Positions 14,210 through 22,116 of a DNA stretch of 35,293 nt are shown one piece after another. This DNA comes from CAYLSV01 sp964386435 (lineage in GTDB: Bacteria; Planctomycetota; Phycisphaerae; Tepidisphaerales; Tepidisphaeraceae). The notes under the pieces were generated by a model. It saw only the letters and a list, made by a program, of their open reading frames with translations, was not told the origin of the DNA and searched no databases. A program made the translations under genes and the position numbers. Positions within the stretch are counted from its first letter, which is position 1. Each line of letters starts with the position of its first letter. The stretch is taken from NCBI GenBank assembly GCA_964386435.1, contig CAYLSV010000036.1, positions 1 through 35,293 of the forward strand. The letters are read 5' to 3'.

Positions 14210-16510
14210 GTGGCGGATGTGATGAGCGACGAGCAGACCCGGGCGGCGGACGCGGCGGCGGATTCGTACGCCATTGACGGCCCGGCCCCACGGCCGACGT
14301 GGCGGCGGGTGCTGCTGGGGCTGGCGGTGGGGCTGGTGGGCGTGGGTTTGGTCACGCTGCTGAAGCTCGCCCTCGACACCTCCAGCGGCGACGATCGGCT
14401 TTACGTGCTCTACATCCTGCCCGTGGCCGCCGCGGCGTTCTTCGGCGGCTGGTGGGCGGGGCTGGCGATCATCGCCGCGGCCATGGGGTCGCAGGAACTG
14501 CTGCTGTGGACGGACGACGCGAGCCTCGCCGACTGGCGCGTCGCGCTGCTGCCGCTGGTGGCGTTCTTGGGGACGGCCGCGCTGGTCATCTGGCTGGTCA
14601 ACGGCATCGCCGGCGAGCGGCGGGCGGCGTTAATCGGGGCGACGCGGAACCGGTCGCTCCTGCGGTCGCTGGTCGAGCAGATGGGCGACGGCGTGATCGC
14701 CGCCGACGCCGGGGGCAGCGTGATGCTGATGAACAAGGTCGCCCGAAAGCGCGGCATGGCCGAGGGGCCCGAGCGGTCGGTGCTGCGGCGGGCGATGGCC
14801 GGCCGCGAGTCGGTCGTCGAGGAGGTGCCCACCCAGGACGCCGCCGGCCGCGACCGGTTGCTCGACGTCCACGCCCAGCCGCTGCTCAACGCCGCCGGCG
14901 ACTTGCTCGGCGGCGTGGCGACGTGGCGTGACGTGACCAAGGACCGCCGCGAGAGCGAGGCCGTGCGGGCGCAGGCGGTGCTGCTGCAAACGGTGCTCGA
15001 CACGGTGACCGACGCGGTGGTGTGTGCCGACACGACCGGGCGTTTGACGCTGTTCAACCTCGCCGCCCGCGACATGCTGTCGCGGGGTGCCGAGGACGTG
15101 CCGCCGGAGGAGTGGGCCGAGCATTACGCGACCTACCGCAAGGACGGCGTGACGCTCATCGAGCCCGACGAGCTGCCGCTGGTGCGGGCGTTGGGCGGCG
15201 AGACGGTGCCGCCCACGCCAATCCTGCTGCGGCCCCAGGGGCGGGCCGACCGGCACACGGTGTGGAACGCCGTGCCGCTGCGGGATTCGACGGGCACGAT
15301 CACCGGCGGCATCGCCATCGGCCGCGACATCACCGCCCAGCGGCTCGCCGAGGCCGATCGGCTGCGGTTGTGGGAGGCGAGCCTCGATATCCTCGCCGAG
15401 GCCGACTTCGACGGCCGCTGGCTGAGCCTCAGCCCGGCGTGGGCGCAGATCCTGGGCCACCCCCACGTCACCACCGTTGGCACCGGCGTGTTCGACCTCA
15501 TCCACCCCGACGACCTCGATCAAGCCCGCGCCGCCTTCGCCCAAGCCACCGCCGGGCAGCCGCTGGCCGACCTCCGGCTGCGGTTCCGGCGGGTGGACGG
15601 CACGCACCGCTGGCTCAGTTGGTCCGTCGCCCCCGAGCCGGCCCGCCGCCGCCTGCACGGGGTGGCCCGCGACGTGACCGCCGTCATGGCCCGGCAGGAG
15701 CGGGAGCGGGCGCTCATCGCCGAACTCAAGCGGAGCAACGGCGAGCTGCAGGATTTCGCCAGCGTCGCCAGCCACGATCTGCAGGAGCCGCTGCGTAAGA
15801 TTGCCGCCTTTGGCGACCGCCTCAACCGCAAGAGCGAAGGCCTGGACGAGCAGGGCCGCGATTACCTCGACCGCATGCTGAAGGCGGCGGCACGGATGCA
15901 GGTGTTGATCTCGGACCTGCTCACGTTCAGCCGCGTCGTCAGCCGCGCCAAGCCGCCGGAGCAGATCGATCTGACCGCCGCGACGCAGGCGGTGTTGGGC
16001 GATCTGGAAGTCGCCGCCACCGAGGCCGGGGCACGTATCGAAGTGGGCCGCCTACCGACGATCGAGGCCGATTCGACCCAGATCCGGCAGGTGCTGCAAA
16101 ATCTGATCGGCAACGCCCTGAAGTTCCGCCGGGAGGACATCGAGCCGGTCATCCACATCACCGGCCACTTACTCAAGCCGGGGCAGGGCGAGGAGTTGGC
16201 GCGGGAGGATTTGCCCGAACCGCTCACCGCCGTGGACGTCCCGACGGCCGAAATCCGCATCGCCGACAACGGCATCGGCTTCGAGCCGCGGCTGGCCCAC
16301 AAGGTGTTCCAGATCTTCCAGCGCCTCCACGGCCGCGACGCTTACGCCGGCACCGGCATTGGCTTGGCGTTGTGCCGCAAGATCGCTGTCCGCCACGGCG
16401 GCACGCTGGCGGTTCAGACGACCCTCGGCGAGGGCTGCACCTTCATCCTGCGGCTGCCCGTCGAGGCGCACACGCCGCCCGATCATGGCGAAGCGCTCAC
16501 GGCGGCGTAA
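14210..16510 (+). CDS. Membrane PAS sensor histidine kinase (DUF4118-PAS-PAS-PAS-HisKA-HATPase)
   Basis: This 766-residue protein has a membrane domain at about 30-140 resembling DUF4118 (KdpD-type four-helix unit: LYVLYILPVAAAAFFGGWWA, then further helices), three PAS domains (about 145-235, 250-375 and 380-500; the third ends with HRWLSWSVAP and GVARDVTA), a HisKA dimerisation domain with FASVASHDLQEPLRKIAAF (phospho-histidine His522), and an ATPase domain with NLIGNALKF, IADNGIGFEP and GTGIGLALCRKIAVRHGG. The ASHDLQEP type is the phytochrome/bacteriophytochrome-like kinase subgroup, although no GAF or PHY domain is present. It is followed after one base by a CheY-like regulator of the Rcp1 type, its likely phosphorylation partner. 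The signal sensed is unknown. Starting at ATG 14222 would remove four residues. Confidence 0.9.
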   Translation: MADVMSDEQTRAADAAADSYAIDGPAPRPTWRRVLLGLAVGLVGVGLVTLLKLALDTSSGDDRLYVLYILPVAAAAFFGGWWAGLAIIAAAMGSQELLLWTDDASLADWRVALLPLVAFLGTAALVIWLVNGIAGERRAALIGATRNRSLLRSLVEQMGDGVIAADAGGSVMLMNKVARKRGMAEGPERSVLRRAMAGRESVVEEVPTQDAAGRDRLLDVHAQPLLNAAGDLLGGVATWRDVTKDRRESEAVRAQAVLLQTVLDTVTDAVVCADTTGRLTLFNLAARDMLSRGAEDVPPEEWAEHYATYRKDGVTLIEPDELPLVRALGGETVPPTPILLRPQGRADRHTVWNAVPLRDSTGTITGGIAIGRDITAQRLAEADRLRLWEASLDILAEADFDGRWLSLSPAWAQILGHPHVTTVGTGVFDLIHPDDLDQARAAFAQATAGQPLADLRLRFRRVDGTHRWLSWSVAPEPARRRLHGVARDVTAVMARQERERALIAELKRSNGELQDFASVASHDLQEPLRKIAAFGDRLNRKSEGLDEQGRDYLDRMLKAAARMQVLISDLLTFSRVVSRAKPPEQIDLTAATQAVLGDLEVAATEAGARIEVGRLPTIEADSTQIRQVLQNLIGNALKFRREDIEPVIHITGHLLKPGQGEELAREDLPEPLTAVDVPTAEIRIADNGIGFEPRLAHKVFQIFQRLHGRDAYAGTGIGLALCRKIAVRHGGTLAVQTTLGEGCTFILRLPVEAHTPPDHGEALTAA

Positions 16511-16511
16511 C

Positions 16512-16973
16512 ATGGCTCACATGCCGCAACAGAATGCCGCCCGGCCGATCACGATTTTGATTGCCGACGACGACCCGGACGACCGCCTGCTCGCCCGCGA
16601 CGCCCTCGCCGAGAGCCGGCTGGCCAACGACGTGCGGTTTGTCGAGGACGGCGAGGACTTGCTGGATTACCTTTATCGCCGCGGCAAATGGTCGGACCCC
16701 GAGGCCAGCCCGCGGCCGGGCTTGATCCTTTTGGACCTAAACATGCCCCGCAAGGACGGCCGAGAGGCCCTCAAGGAGCTAAAAGCCGAGCCGGAGCTGC
16801 GTGGCATCCCGATTGTGGTGCTGACGACAAGTGCCGCCGAAGAAGACATCTACCGCACCTACGACCTGGGCGTCAGCAGCTTCGTGACCAAGCCGGTGAC
16901 GTTCGAGGGGTTGGTCGAGGTGATGCAGGTGGTCGGCAGGTACTGGTTCGAGATCGTGGAGTTGCCGCAGTAG
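16512..16973 (+). CDS. Single-domain response regulator (Rcp1-like)
   Basis: This 153-residue protein is a stand-alone receiver domain. ILIADDDPDDRLLARDAL contains the acidic pocket, LILLDLNMPRKDG the phospho-acceptor Asp75, VVLTTSAAEED the switch Thr/Ser and FVTKPV the conserved lysine. The DDPDDR start and the DGEDLLDYLYRRG segment are typical of the Rcp1 subfamily, which pairs with phytochrome-like histidine kinases and has no DNA-binding output. The start at 16512 is one base after the kinase stop codon, so the two are translationally linked. Output is probably by protein-protein contact, possibly with the hybrid kinase encoded next; that is inferred from order only. Confidence 0.93.
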   Translation: MAHMPQQNAARPITILIADDDPDDRLLARDALAESRLANDVRFVEDGEDLLDYLYRRGKWSDPEASPRPGLILLDLNMPRKDGREALKELKAEPELRGIPIVVLTTSAAEEDIYRTYDLGVSSFVTKPVTFEGLVEVMQVVGRYWFEIVELPQ

Positions 16974-17021
16974 TTCCGGCGGCGACTTGAAAGCGATGCA
17001 GTTCAGCAGCCCGGAGATGGT

Positions 17022-18674
17022 GTGGACGTGACGGTGACGAGAGACAAACCCCGCCCGGCGGCCATCGTCGGCCCGCCGCCGCCGATCCGTGTGCTGGTGG
17101 TTGATGACGACGAGGACGACTTTCTGCTCACCCGCGATCTGCTCGACGAAGCCGCCCCCGAGACGTACAAGCTCCGCCACGCCAACACCTATGACCACGG
17201 ATTGGCGGCCTTCGGCGACGCCGAGTTCGACGTGGCGCTCATCGACTACCGGCTGGGCGGGCAGACCGGCATCGAGCTGATCCGCCAGGTCAGCGACGGC
17301 GACAACGTGGTGCTGCCGCCGATTATTTTGCTCACCGGCGAGGGCGACTCCGAAACCGATCGTGCCGCCATGAAGGCCGGGGCGTCGGACTTCTTAAACA
17401 AAAGCACCCTTGAGCCGGCGATTCTGGAACGGAGCATTCGCTACGCGATTGCACTGCGACGGGGAGAGCGGGAGCGGGCCAAGCTCGCCGAGGCCCGCAT
17501 CGCCCGCCGCGAGGCCGAGGCCCGCCGCCAGCAGGCCGAGGACGCCAACAACGCCAAGGACGCGTTTCTCGCCATGCTCAGCCACGAGCTGCGCACGCCG
17601 CTCAACGCCGTGCTCGGCTGGGTGCAGCTGCTCCGCATGGGCGACAACGACGCCGAAACCCGCAAGGAAGCGCTGCAGGCCATTGAGCGCAACGCCCAGG
17701 CCCAAGCCCAGCTCGTCGCCGACTTGCTCGACGTGAGCCGCATTGTCGTGGGCAAGGTGCAGCTGGAGCTGGCCGACTGCGATCTGATCGAGGTCGCCGA
17801 GGCGGCGATGGACGCCTGCCGGCCGGCGGCGCGGGAGAAGAACGTGGAGCTCGCCTTCGCCGGCGACCCGCCTGACCACCCGGCCCCGCTCCGCGCCGAC
17901 GCCAGCCGGCTGCGGCAGGTGTTCTGGAACTTGCTCAACAACGCCATCAAGTTCACCCCCGGCGGCGGCCGGATCGACTTCAAGCTCGCCGCCCGCCCCG
18001 GCGGCTATGTGGTCACCGTCCGCGACACCGGCGAGGGCATTGACGCCGACACGCTGCCGCACGTCTTCGAGCGGTTCCGCCAAGCCGACGGCAGCCACAC
18101 CCGCCGCAAGGGCGGCCTGGGGCTGGGCCTGTCGCTGGTCCGCCACCTCACCGAACTCCACGGCGGCACGGTTCTCGCCGAAAGCCCCGGTCCAGGCGGC
18201 GGCAGCACGTTCACCGTCACCCTGCCCCGCCAGACGCCCGCCGCCGCCCCCGATAAGGTTCGCAACCCGTTCGATCGCCCGCTCCGCGGGTTGCGGCTGG
18301 TCCTGGTCGAGGACGAGCCGGACACCCGCCTGGTGATGGGCAAAATGCTGGAAAAACTCGGCTGCGCCGTGGTTGCCTGCGACGGCGGGGAGGAGGCGCT
18401 GGAGTACTGCACCCGTGCGCTCTCCGGCGAGGAGCCGCCGCACGTCGTGCTCAGCGACATCGCCATGCCCGGCCTCGACGGCTATGACCTGCTCCGCCGC
18501 CTGCGGGCGGTGCCCGGCGGCGGGGATGTCAAAGTGTTCGCCCTCACCGCCTTCGCCAGCCCCGAAAACCGCAGCGAGGCCCTTGCCGCCGGCTTCGATG
18601 CCCACCTCGCCAAGCCGCTGGACGCCGACACGCTCGTCAAACTCCTCCGCACCTTACTTCACGCAACCGCCTGA
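17022..18674 (+). CDS. Hybrid sensor kinase (REC-HisKA-HATPase-REC)
   Basis: This is a 550-residue soluble protein. The first receiver (about 22-145) has VLVVDDDEDDFLLTRDLL and phospho-acceptor Asp75 in LIDYRLGGQTG. A coiled linker rich in E, A and R (about 145-180) leads to HisKA with LAMLSHELRTPLNAVLGW (His188), an ATPase domain with NLLNNAIKFTPGGGRI, RDTGEGID and GGLGLGLSLVRHLTELHGG, then a second receiver (about 425-548) with VEDEPDTRLVMGKMLE and Asp479 in LSDIAMPGLDG. The lack of membrane and PAS domains means its input is likely phosphorylation of the first receiver, perhaps from the upstream kinase. GTG 17022 follows GGAG at 5 bases. It sits 48 bases after the response regulator, in the same direction, and likely belongs to one phosphorelay unit. 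Confidence 0.92.
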   Translation: MDVTVTRDKPRPAAIVGPPPPIRVLVVDDDEDDFLLTRDLLDEAAPETYKLRHANTYDHGLAAFGDAEFDVALIDYRLGGQTGIELIRQVSDGDNVVLPPIILLTGEGDSETDRAAMKAGASDFLNKSTLEPAILERSIRYAIALRRGERERAKLAEARIARREAEARRQQAEDANNAKDAFLAMLSHELRTPLNAVLGWVQLLRMGDNDAETRKEALQAIERNAQAQAQLVADLLDVSRIVVGKVQLELADCDLIEVAEAAMDACRPAAREKNVELAFAGDPPDHPAPLRADASRLRQVFWNLLNNAIKFTPGGGRIDFKLAARPGGYVVTVRDTGEGIDADTLPHVFERFRQADGSHTRRKGGLGLGLSLVRHLTELHGGTVLAESPGPGGGSTFTVTLPRQTPAAAPDKVRNPFDRPLRGLRLVLVEDEPDTRLVMGKMLEKLGCAVVACDGGEEALEYCTRALSGEEPPHVVLSDIAMPGLDGYDLLRRLRAVPGGGDVKVFALTAFASPENRSEALAAGFDAHLAKPLDADTLVKLLRTLLHATA

Positions 18675-18701
18675 CCGGTCGCCCGAACGATTCGACCCCC
18701 G

Positions 18702-18707
18702 TAAGCT
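18702..18707 (+). promoter_or_regulatory. -10 element of ferredoxin gene
   Basis: TAAGCT ends 6 bases before ATG 18714. It is identical to the hexamer before the histidine kinase gene. Confidence 0.4.
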
Positions 18708-18713
18708 CCACAC

Positions 18714-18986
18714 ATGGCCCACGTCATCGCCCAACCGTGCATCGGCACCAAGGACACCTCCTGCGTCGCCGTCTGCCCCGTCGACTGCATCCACCCGACC
18801 GAAGAGTCCGATAAGTTCGCCGCCTACGAGCAGCTTTACATCGACCCCGACGTCTGCATCGACTGCGGTTTATGCGTCGACGAGTGCCCCGTCCAGGCCA
18901 TCTACCCCGACGCCGACCTTCCCGCCGAATGGCAGGACTTCATCGAGAAAAACGCGGCGTACTTCAAGGACGACGACGCGAGCTGA
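18714..18986 (+). CDS. fdxA: 7Fe-type ferredoxin
   Basis: This 90-residue acidic electron carrier holds two iron-sulfur clusters. By comparison with Azotobacter ferredoxin I, Cys9, Cys17 and Cys58 would bind a [3Fe-4S] cluster and Cys21, Cys48, Cys51 and Cys54 a [4Fe-4S] cluster, with Cys25 free. The start MAHVIAQPCIGTKDTSCVAV and the CIDCGLCVDECPVQAIYPD segment are nearly canonical. The last third (AEWQDFIEKNAAYF) is the usual C-terminal extension of this family. It transfers electrons in cytoplasmic redox reactions; the partner enzyme is not encoded nearby. The gene is convergent with the endonuclease gene 59 bases away. Confidence 0.93.
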   Translation: MAHVIAQPCIGTKDTSCVAVCPVDCIHPTEESDKFAAYEQLYIDPDVCIDCGLCVDECPVQAIYPDADLPAEWQDFIEKNAAYFKDDDAS

Positions 18987-19045
18987 CGCGGCGACATGGG
19001 TTTCGCGATTGAGCGGGTAGCGGCCGATCGCGAGGTGCTGTCGTC

Positions 19046-19789
19046 TTAATCGCCGCCGGTGTCTGCCGATGGGCAGATGTTCCGCAAGACGCACCGCCCG
19101 CACGCCGGGCTGCGCCAGTGGCAGCAGCGTTGGCCGTGGAACATGAGCACCTCGTGGTGGTCGTACACCTGCTGCGCGTCCCACTCAGCCGGCAGCAGGG
19201 CGGTGAGCACCGCATGCGCCGGCCCCTCGCCGACGGTCGGGCCGATCAACCCGAGCCGCTTGGCGACGCGGTGGTGATGCGAATCGACCGGCAGCGCCCG
19301 ACGCCGCAGCGTGCTGAACGAGAGGCACGCCGCCGCCGTCTTCGGCCCCACGCCGGGCAGCGCCTTGAGCCAATCGAGCGCTTCCTCCACCGGCATCTGG
19401 CCCAGAAAGTCGAGCGACCATCCGCCGGTTTTGGCGTGGATCGTCCGCAGGATCGCCTTCAGCCGCGGCGCCTTCATCTCCGGCCATCGCACACCGTGCA
19501 GTGCCCGCTCGATGTCCGCCACGTCCGCGTTGGCGAGGTCCGCCCACGTCGGGAACGTCGCCCGCAGCCGCTTGAACGCGGCCCCGCTTTCACGGTTGCG
19601 GGTGCGGTGGTTGATGAAGCTGCTGACCAGCTCGCTCAACGGGTCCATGCTGTGGAAGTACGCCACCGGGCAGCCGTATTCGGCGCACAGCCGGTCGTGA
19701 ATCACCCGCAGCCGCTGCCGTGGGTCGACCTGTTCCCGCGGCGTGGGCTCGGCGAAGAGCGTGAGTTGATCGTCGTGCGCCCGGACCAC
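19046..19789 (-). CDS. Endonuclease III-like HhH-GPD DNA glycosylase
   Basis: About 247 residues from GTG 19789. The HhH-GPD core has the hairpin LPGVGPKTAAACLSF (144-158) with catalytic Lys150, the catalytic Asp169 in PVDSHHHRVAKRLGL, and a C-terminal iron-sulfur loop with Cys223, Cys230, Cys233 and Cys239 (C-x6-C-x2-C-x5-C), all as in bifunctional Nth enzymes that excise oxidised pyrimidines and cut abasic sites. The first 30 residues include DQLTLFAEPTPREQ, unlike E. coli Nth, and there is the extra PVAYFHSMDPLSELVSSFIN start of the core. The start is uncertain: GTG 19789 precedes the family-like region, whereas ATG 19861 would overlap the divergent start at 19860. Confidence 0.85.
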   Translation of the reverse strand: MVRAHDDQLTLFAEPTPREQVDPRQRLRVIHDRLCAEYGCPVAYFHSMDPLSELVSSFINHRTRNRESGAAFKRLRATFPTWADLANADVADIERALHGVRWPEMKAPRLKAILRTIHAKTGGWSLDFLGQMPVEEALDWLKALPGVGPKTAAACLSFSTLRRRALPVDSHHHRVAKRLGLIGPTVGEGPAHAVLTALLPAEWDAQQVYDHHEVLMFHGQRCCHWRSPACGRCVLRNICPSADTGGD

Positions 19790-19848
19790 AGCGCGCCGTG
19801 CGTCGCAAGCGCAGTGCCAACGCGTGCGACTCGGCCGCGTCGCGTGGA

Positions 19849-19854
19849 TACCGT
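19849..19854 (+). promoter_or_regulatory. -10 element of small membrane protein gene
   Basis: TACCGT ends 5 bases before ATG 19860. It would lie within the endonuclease gene if that gene started at 19861. Confidence 0.35.
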
Positions 19855-19859
19855 TTGGC

Positions 19860-20273
19860 ATGGACCGCTCGCTCAAGAACGCCGCCGCCGGGGCGACCGC
19901 GCTGGGGGTGGTGTTGACGGCCGTGGGCCTTGGCGTGTTGGCAGTGGCCGTGTTCACCGCATATCCGCAGTTTCGGTTGCACTTCCTCGCCTTCGGCAGC
20001 CTTGGCGTGCTCGGGCCGGGCCTGTTGTCGCTGTTCGCGTCACACATGCTCCGCCAGCGGCAACCCGCCGCCGTGAACCTCACCCTCGGTGCCGCCGCTT
20101 GGCAGGCCGTGGTGGCGGTGAGCCTCCTCGGCGTGCAGTTCTACCTGACGCCCATCAGCCCGGTGCCGCTGCTGCTGTGCCTCCTCTGGCTCCTCGCCGC
20201 CGCCGGCCTCGCGTGGCAGGTCCTCGGCACCCGCGCCCAAACCCGCACCGCCAGCGGCTTCGAGGTCGTATAA
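19860..20273 (+). CDS. Small membrane protein, unknown function
   Basis: This 137-residue protein has four predicted membrane helices (about residues 8-32, 36-58, 70-92 and 97-118: ATALGVVLTAVGLGVLAVAV, FGSLGVLGPGLLSLFAS, AAWQAVVAVSLLGVQFYL, PLLLCLLWLLAAAGLAWQV). I recognise no family. Divergent from the endonuclease gene and convergent with the ACT-domain gene, only 3 bases apart at their ends. The ATG 19860 is preferred to an earlier in-frame codon because the hydrophobic part begins shortly after it and a -10-like hexamer lies 5 bases upstream. Confidence 0.7.
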   Translation: MDRSLKNAAAGATALGVVLTAVGLGVLAVAVFTAYPQFRLHFLAFGSLGVLGPGLLSLFASHMLRQRQPAAVNLTLGAAAWQAVVAVSLLGVQFYLTPISPVPLLLCLLWLLAAAGLAWQVLGTRAQTRTASGFEVV

Positions 20274-20276
20274 CCG

Positions 20277-20753
20277 TCAGGTCAAGTCGCTCTCGCCCAG
20301 GATCTTGAAGTCGCGGCGCATCAGCACCCGCGCCGCCAGGGTCGGGTCATCGACGTACAGCGCGATGGCCGCCGCCTCGCGGCTGCGGAGCAGTGGGTAG
20401 GCGTGGTGGATGTTGATCTCCGCCCCCAGCAGCGCCGTGCAGACGCTGATCAGCGGGTGCCGATCCGCGCGCGGCACCTCGACGGCCAGCACGTCCGTCT
20501 CCGTGAAGCTGAACTGCTCCTCCCGCAAGCACTTGCGGCAGTCGTCCGTGTTGCTCACGATCATCCGCACCAACGCCGCGTCGGCCGACTCCTCGACGGC
20601 CAGCGCGTTGACCCGCAAGCCCGCGTCGGCCAGGGCGTTGAGCAGCTTCATCAGCTTACCGACCCGGCTCTCCAGGAAAATCGTGAACTGCCGGACGGTC
20701 GTCCGCTCGTACCCCGAGCCCCCGGCGGTTTTGGGCGGCATTGTGCCTTGCAT
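20277..20753 (-). CDS. ACT-domain protein (two tandem ACT units)
   Basis: This 158-residue protein has VRQFTIFLESRVGKLMKLLN (about 20-40) at the start of a first ACT unit and HPLISVCTALLGAEINIHHA (about 98-117) in a second. The pattern matches small proteins often labelled ACT-domain or acetolactate-synthase-like, which bind amino acids and act as regulators. No enzyme domain is present and no branched-chain synthesis gene is nearby, so a regulatory role is only inferred. ATG 20753 is used because TAGCCT lies 7 bases upstream; ATG 20741 (MPPKTAG) is the alternative. Confidence 0.8.
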   Translation of the reverse strand: MQGTMPPKTAGGSGYERTTVRQFTIFLESRVGKLMKLLNALADAGLRVNALAVEESADAALVRMIVSNTDDCRKCLREEQFSFTETDVLAVEVPRADRHPLISVCTALLGAEINIHHAYPLLRSREAAAIALYVDDPTLAARVLMRRDFKILGESDLT

Positions 20754-20760
20754 GCCGCAC

Positions 20761-20766
20761 AGGCTA
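20761..20766 (-). promoter_or_regulatory. -10 element of ACT-domain gene
   Basis: On the minus strand TAGCCT ends 7 bases before ATG 20753. It is back-to-back with the rpsB promoter at 20809. Confidence 0.4.
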
Positions 20767-20808
20767 CACGATCGGCCCAGATTATCTCAACGCTAATCCC
20801 GCCGGCCG

Positions 20809-20838
20809 TTGTCACGCCCCAATTCCCGGCCCTACACT
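20809..20838 (+). promoter_or_regulatory. Promoter of rpsB-tsf
   Basis: TTGTCA (20809-20814) and TACACT (20833-20838) are separated by 18 bases. Transcription would start near 20845, leaving a leader of about 165 bases before rpsB. Confidence 0.55.
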
Positions 20839-20844
20839 GCCGCC

Positions 20845-21009
20845 CGCTCGCCGAGGGCGGACCCCAACTTTTTCGAGCCGATCCCAAGCCCCACGCCCCA
20901 CGGCAGGCACACCTCGTGCCCTCGGTTGCCGACGCGGGACGGGCTGGCGAAACACCGCAGAGCCGTGTTTCGTCGGGCGAGAGCCCTCACCGAAAGACAG
21001 ACCCCCATC
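20845..21009 (+). promoter_or_regulatory. Structured rpsB 5' leader
   Basis: The leader holds a perfect 8-pair hairpin, CGAAACAC (20948-20955) with GTGTTTCG (20965-20972), which can be extended by GGGCT (20941-20945) with AGCCC (20982-20986). Ribosomal protein S2 is known in several bacteria to repress its own operon through the leader. Whether this leader is such an element is inferred from position and structure. Confidence 0.4.
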
Positions 21010-22071
21010 ATGGCCGACGCCGCCACCGCTGTCCCCTCCAACGACACCCCGCCTGTTTCCAAAGCCGCCGTCTCGCAGAAGGAGCTGGTCCAGAAGCTCG
21101 TCGATGCCGGCGTGCACTTCGGCCACCCGGTCAGCCGCTGGAACCCCCGCATGGAGCCGTACATCTACGGCCGTCGCGGCAACGTCCACCTCATCGACAT
21201 CAAGGAAACGGTCAAAGGCCTGCTCCGCGCCAAGCAGCTGATCAAGAAGTTCGTCGCCGACGGCAAGGACATCCTGTTCGTCGGCACCAAGCGGCAGGCC
21301 CGCGAGCCGGTCAAGCGGGAGGTCGAGCGGTGCGGCATGCACTTCGTCGTCGAGCGCTGGCTGGGCGGCACGCTGACCAACTACCGCACCATCCGCGCCC
21401 GCCTCGACCGCCTCGACGAGCTGGACCAGATGTGGGAGTCGGGCGAGATCGACGCCTACTCCAAGAAGATGAAGGCCACCCTCGGCCGCGAGCGGACGAA
21501 GATCAAGACGAACCTCGAGGGCATCCGCCGCATGGACAAGATGCCGGGCCTGATCTTCCTGATCGACGTCCGCCGCGAGAAGATTGCCGTCAAGGAAGCC
21601 AAGAAGCTGGGCATCCCGGTCATCGCCCTCATCGACACCGACGGCAACCCGGAGGATGTGGACCTGCCCATCCCCGGCAACGACGACGCCATGCGGGCGA
21701 TCGACGCGATCATGGTCGAGCTGGCCGAGGCCGTCATCGAGGGCAAGAAGAGCCGGCCGGCACCCAAGTCCGAGCCGGGCGCCCAGGGCGGCCCGACCAT
21801 CGAGCGCGGCGCCCGCCGCAGCAGCCGCAGCCGCTTCCAGAACGATCAGGCCGGCCAGCCCGCCGCCGTGGTCGACGGTGAGGGCGTCCGCAAGCTGGCC
21901 AACCCGGACAAGCCCGGTGAGGTCCAGCCCAACCCCGCCCCCGTGCAGGACGAGGCCCCGGTGACGCAAAAGGACATTCCCGCCCCCGCCAAGGACGTCG
22001 AGCCGCCCGTCGAACCCGTCGGCAGCGAGCCCGCCACCGCCGGCCTCCCCACCGAAAAGCTCGACGCCTAA
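21010..22071 (+). CDS. rpsB: 30S ribosomal protein S2 with long C-terminal extension
   Basis: This 353-residue protein is well above the usual 230-260. The S2 core (about 24-250) is canonical: LVDAGVHFGHPVSRWNPRM, IYGRRGNVHLIDIKETVKGL, FVGTKRQAREPVKREVERCG, VERWLGGTLTNYRTI, LGIPVIALIDTDGNPEDVD and IPGNDDAMRAIDAIM. A short N-terminal stretch precedes it and about 100 residues follow, starting with a basic ARRSSRSRF segment and continuing proline-, alanine- and acid-rich (NPDKPGEVQPNPAPVQDEAP). The tail is low-complexity and probably disordered. ATG 21010 is preferred to the longer in-frame reading since it begins just before the core. It is followed by tsf after 45 bases, the classical gene order. 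Confidence 0.96.
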   Translation: MADAATAVPSNDTPPVSKAAVSQKELVQKLVDAGVHFGHPVSRWNPRMEPYIYGRRGNVHLIDIKETVKGLLRAKQLIKKFVADGKDILFVGTKRQAREPVKREVERCGMHFVVERWLGGTLTNYRTIRARLDRLDELDQMWESGEIDAYSKKMKATLGRERTKIKTNLEGIRRMDKMPGLIFLIDVRREKIAVKEAKKLGIPVIALIDTDGNPEDVDLPIPGNDDAMRAIDAIMVELAEAVIEGKKSRPAPKSEPGAQGGPTIERGARRSSRSRFQNDQAGQPAAVVDGEGVRKLANPDKPGEVQPNPAPVQDEAPVTQKDIPAPAKDVEPPVEPVGSEPATAGLPTEKLDA

Positions 22072-22079
22072 CTCCGGCA

Positions 22080-22107
22080 ACTCATCACTCGTTACTCATT
22101 ACTCGGT
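22080..22107 (+). repeat. Four tandem 7-base units before tsf
   Basis: ACTCATC, ACTCGTT, ACTCATT and ACTCGGT follow each other without gap between rpsB and tsf. This AT-richer spacer replaces a Shine-Dalgarno sequence directly before the tsf start. Confidence 0.7.
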
Positions 22108-22116
22108 ACTAAAAAC

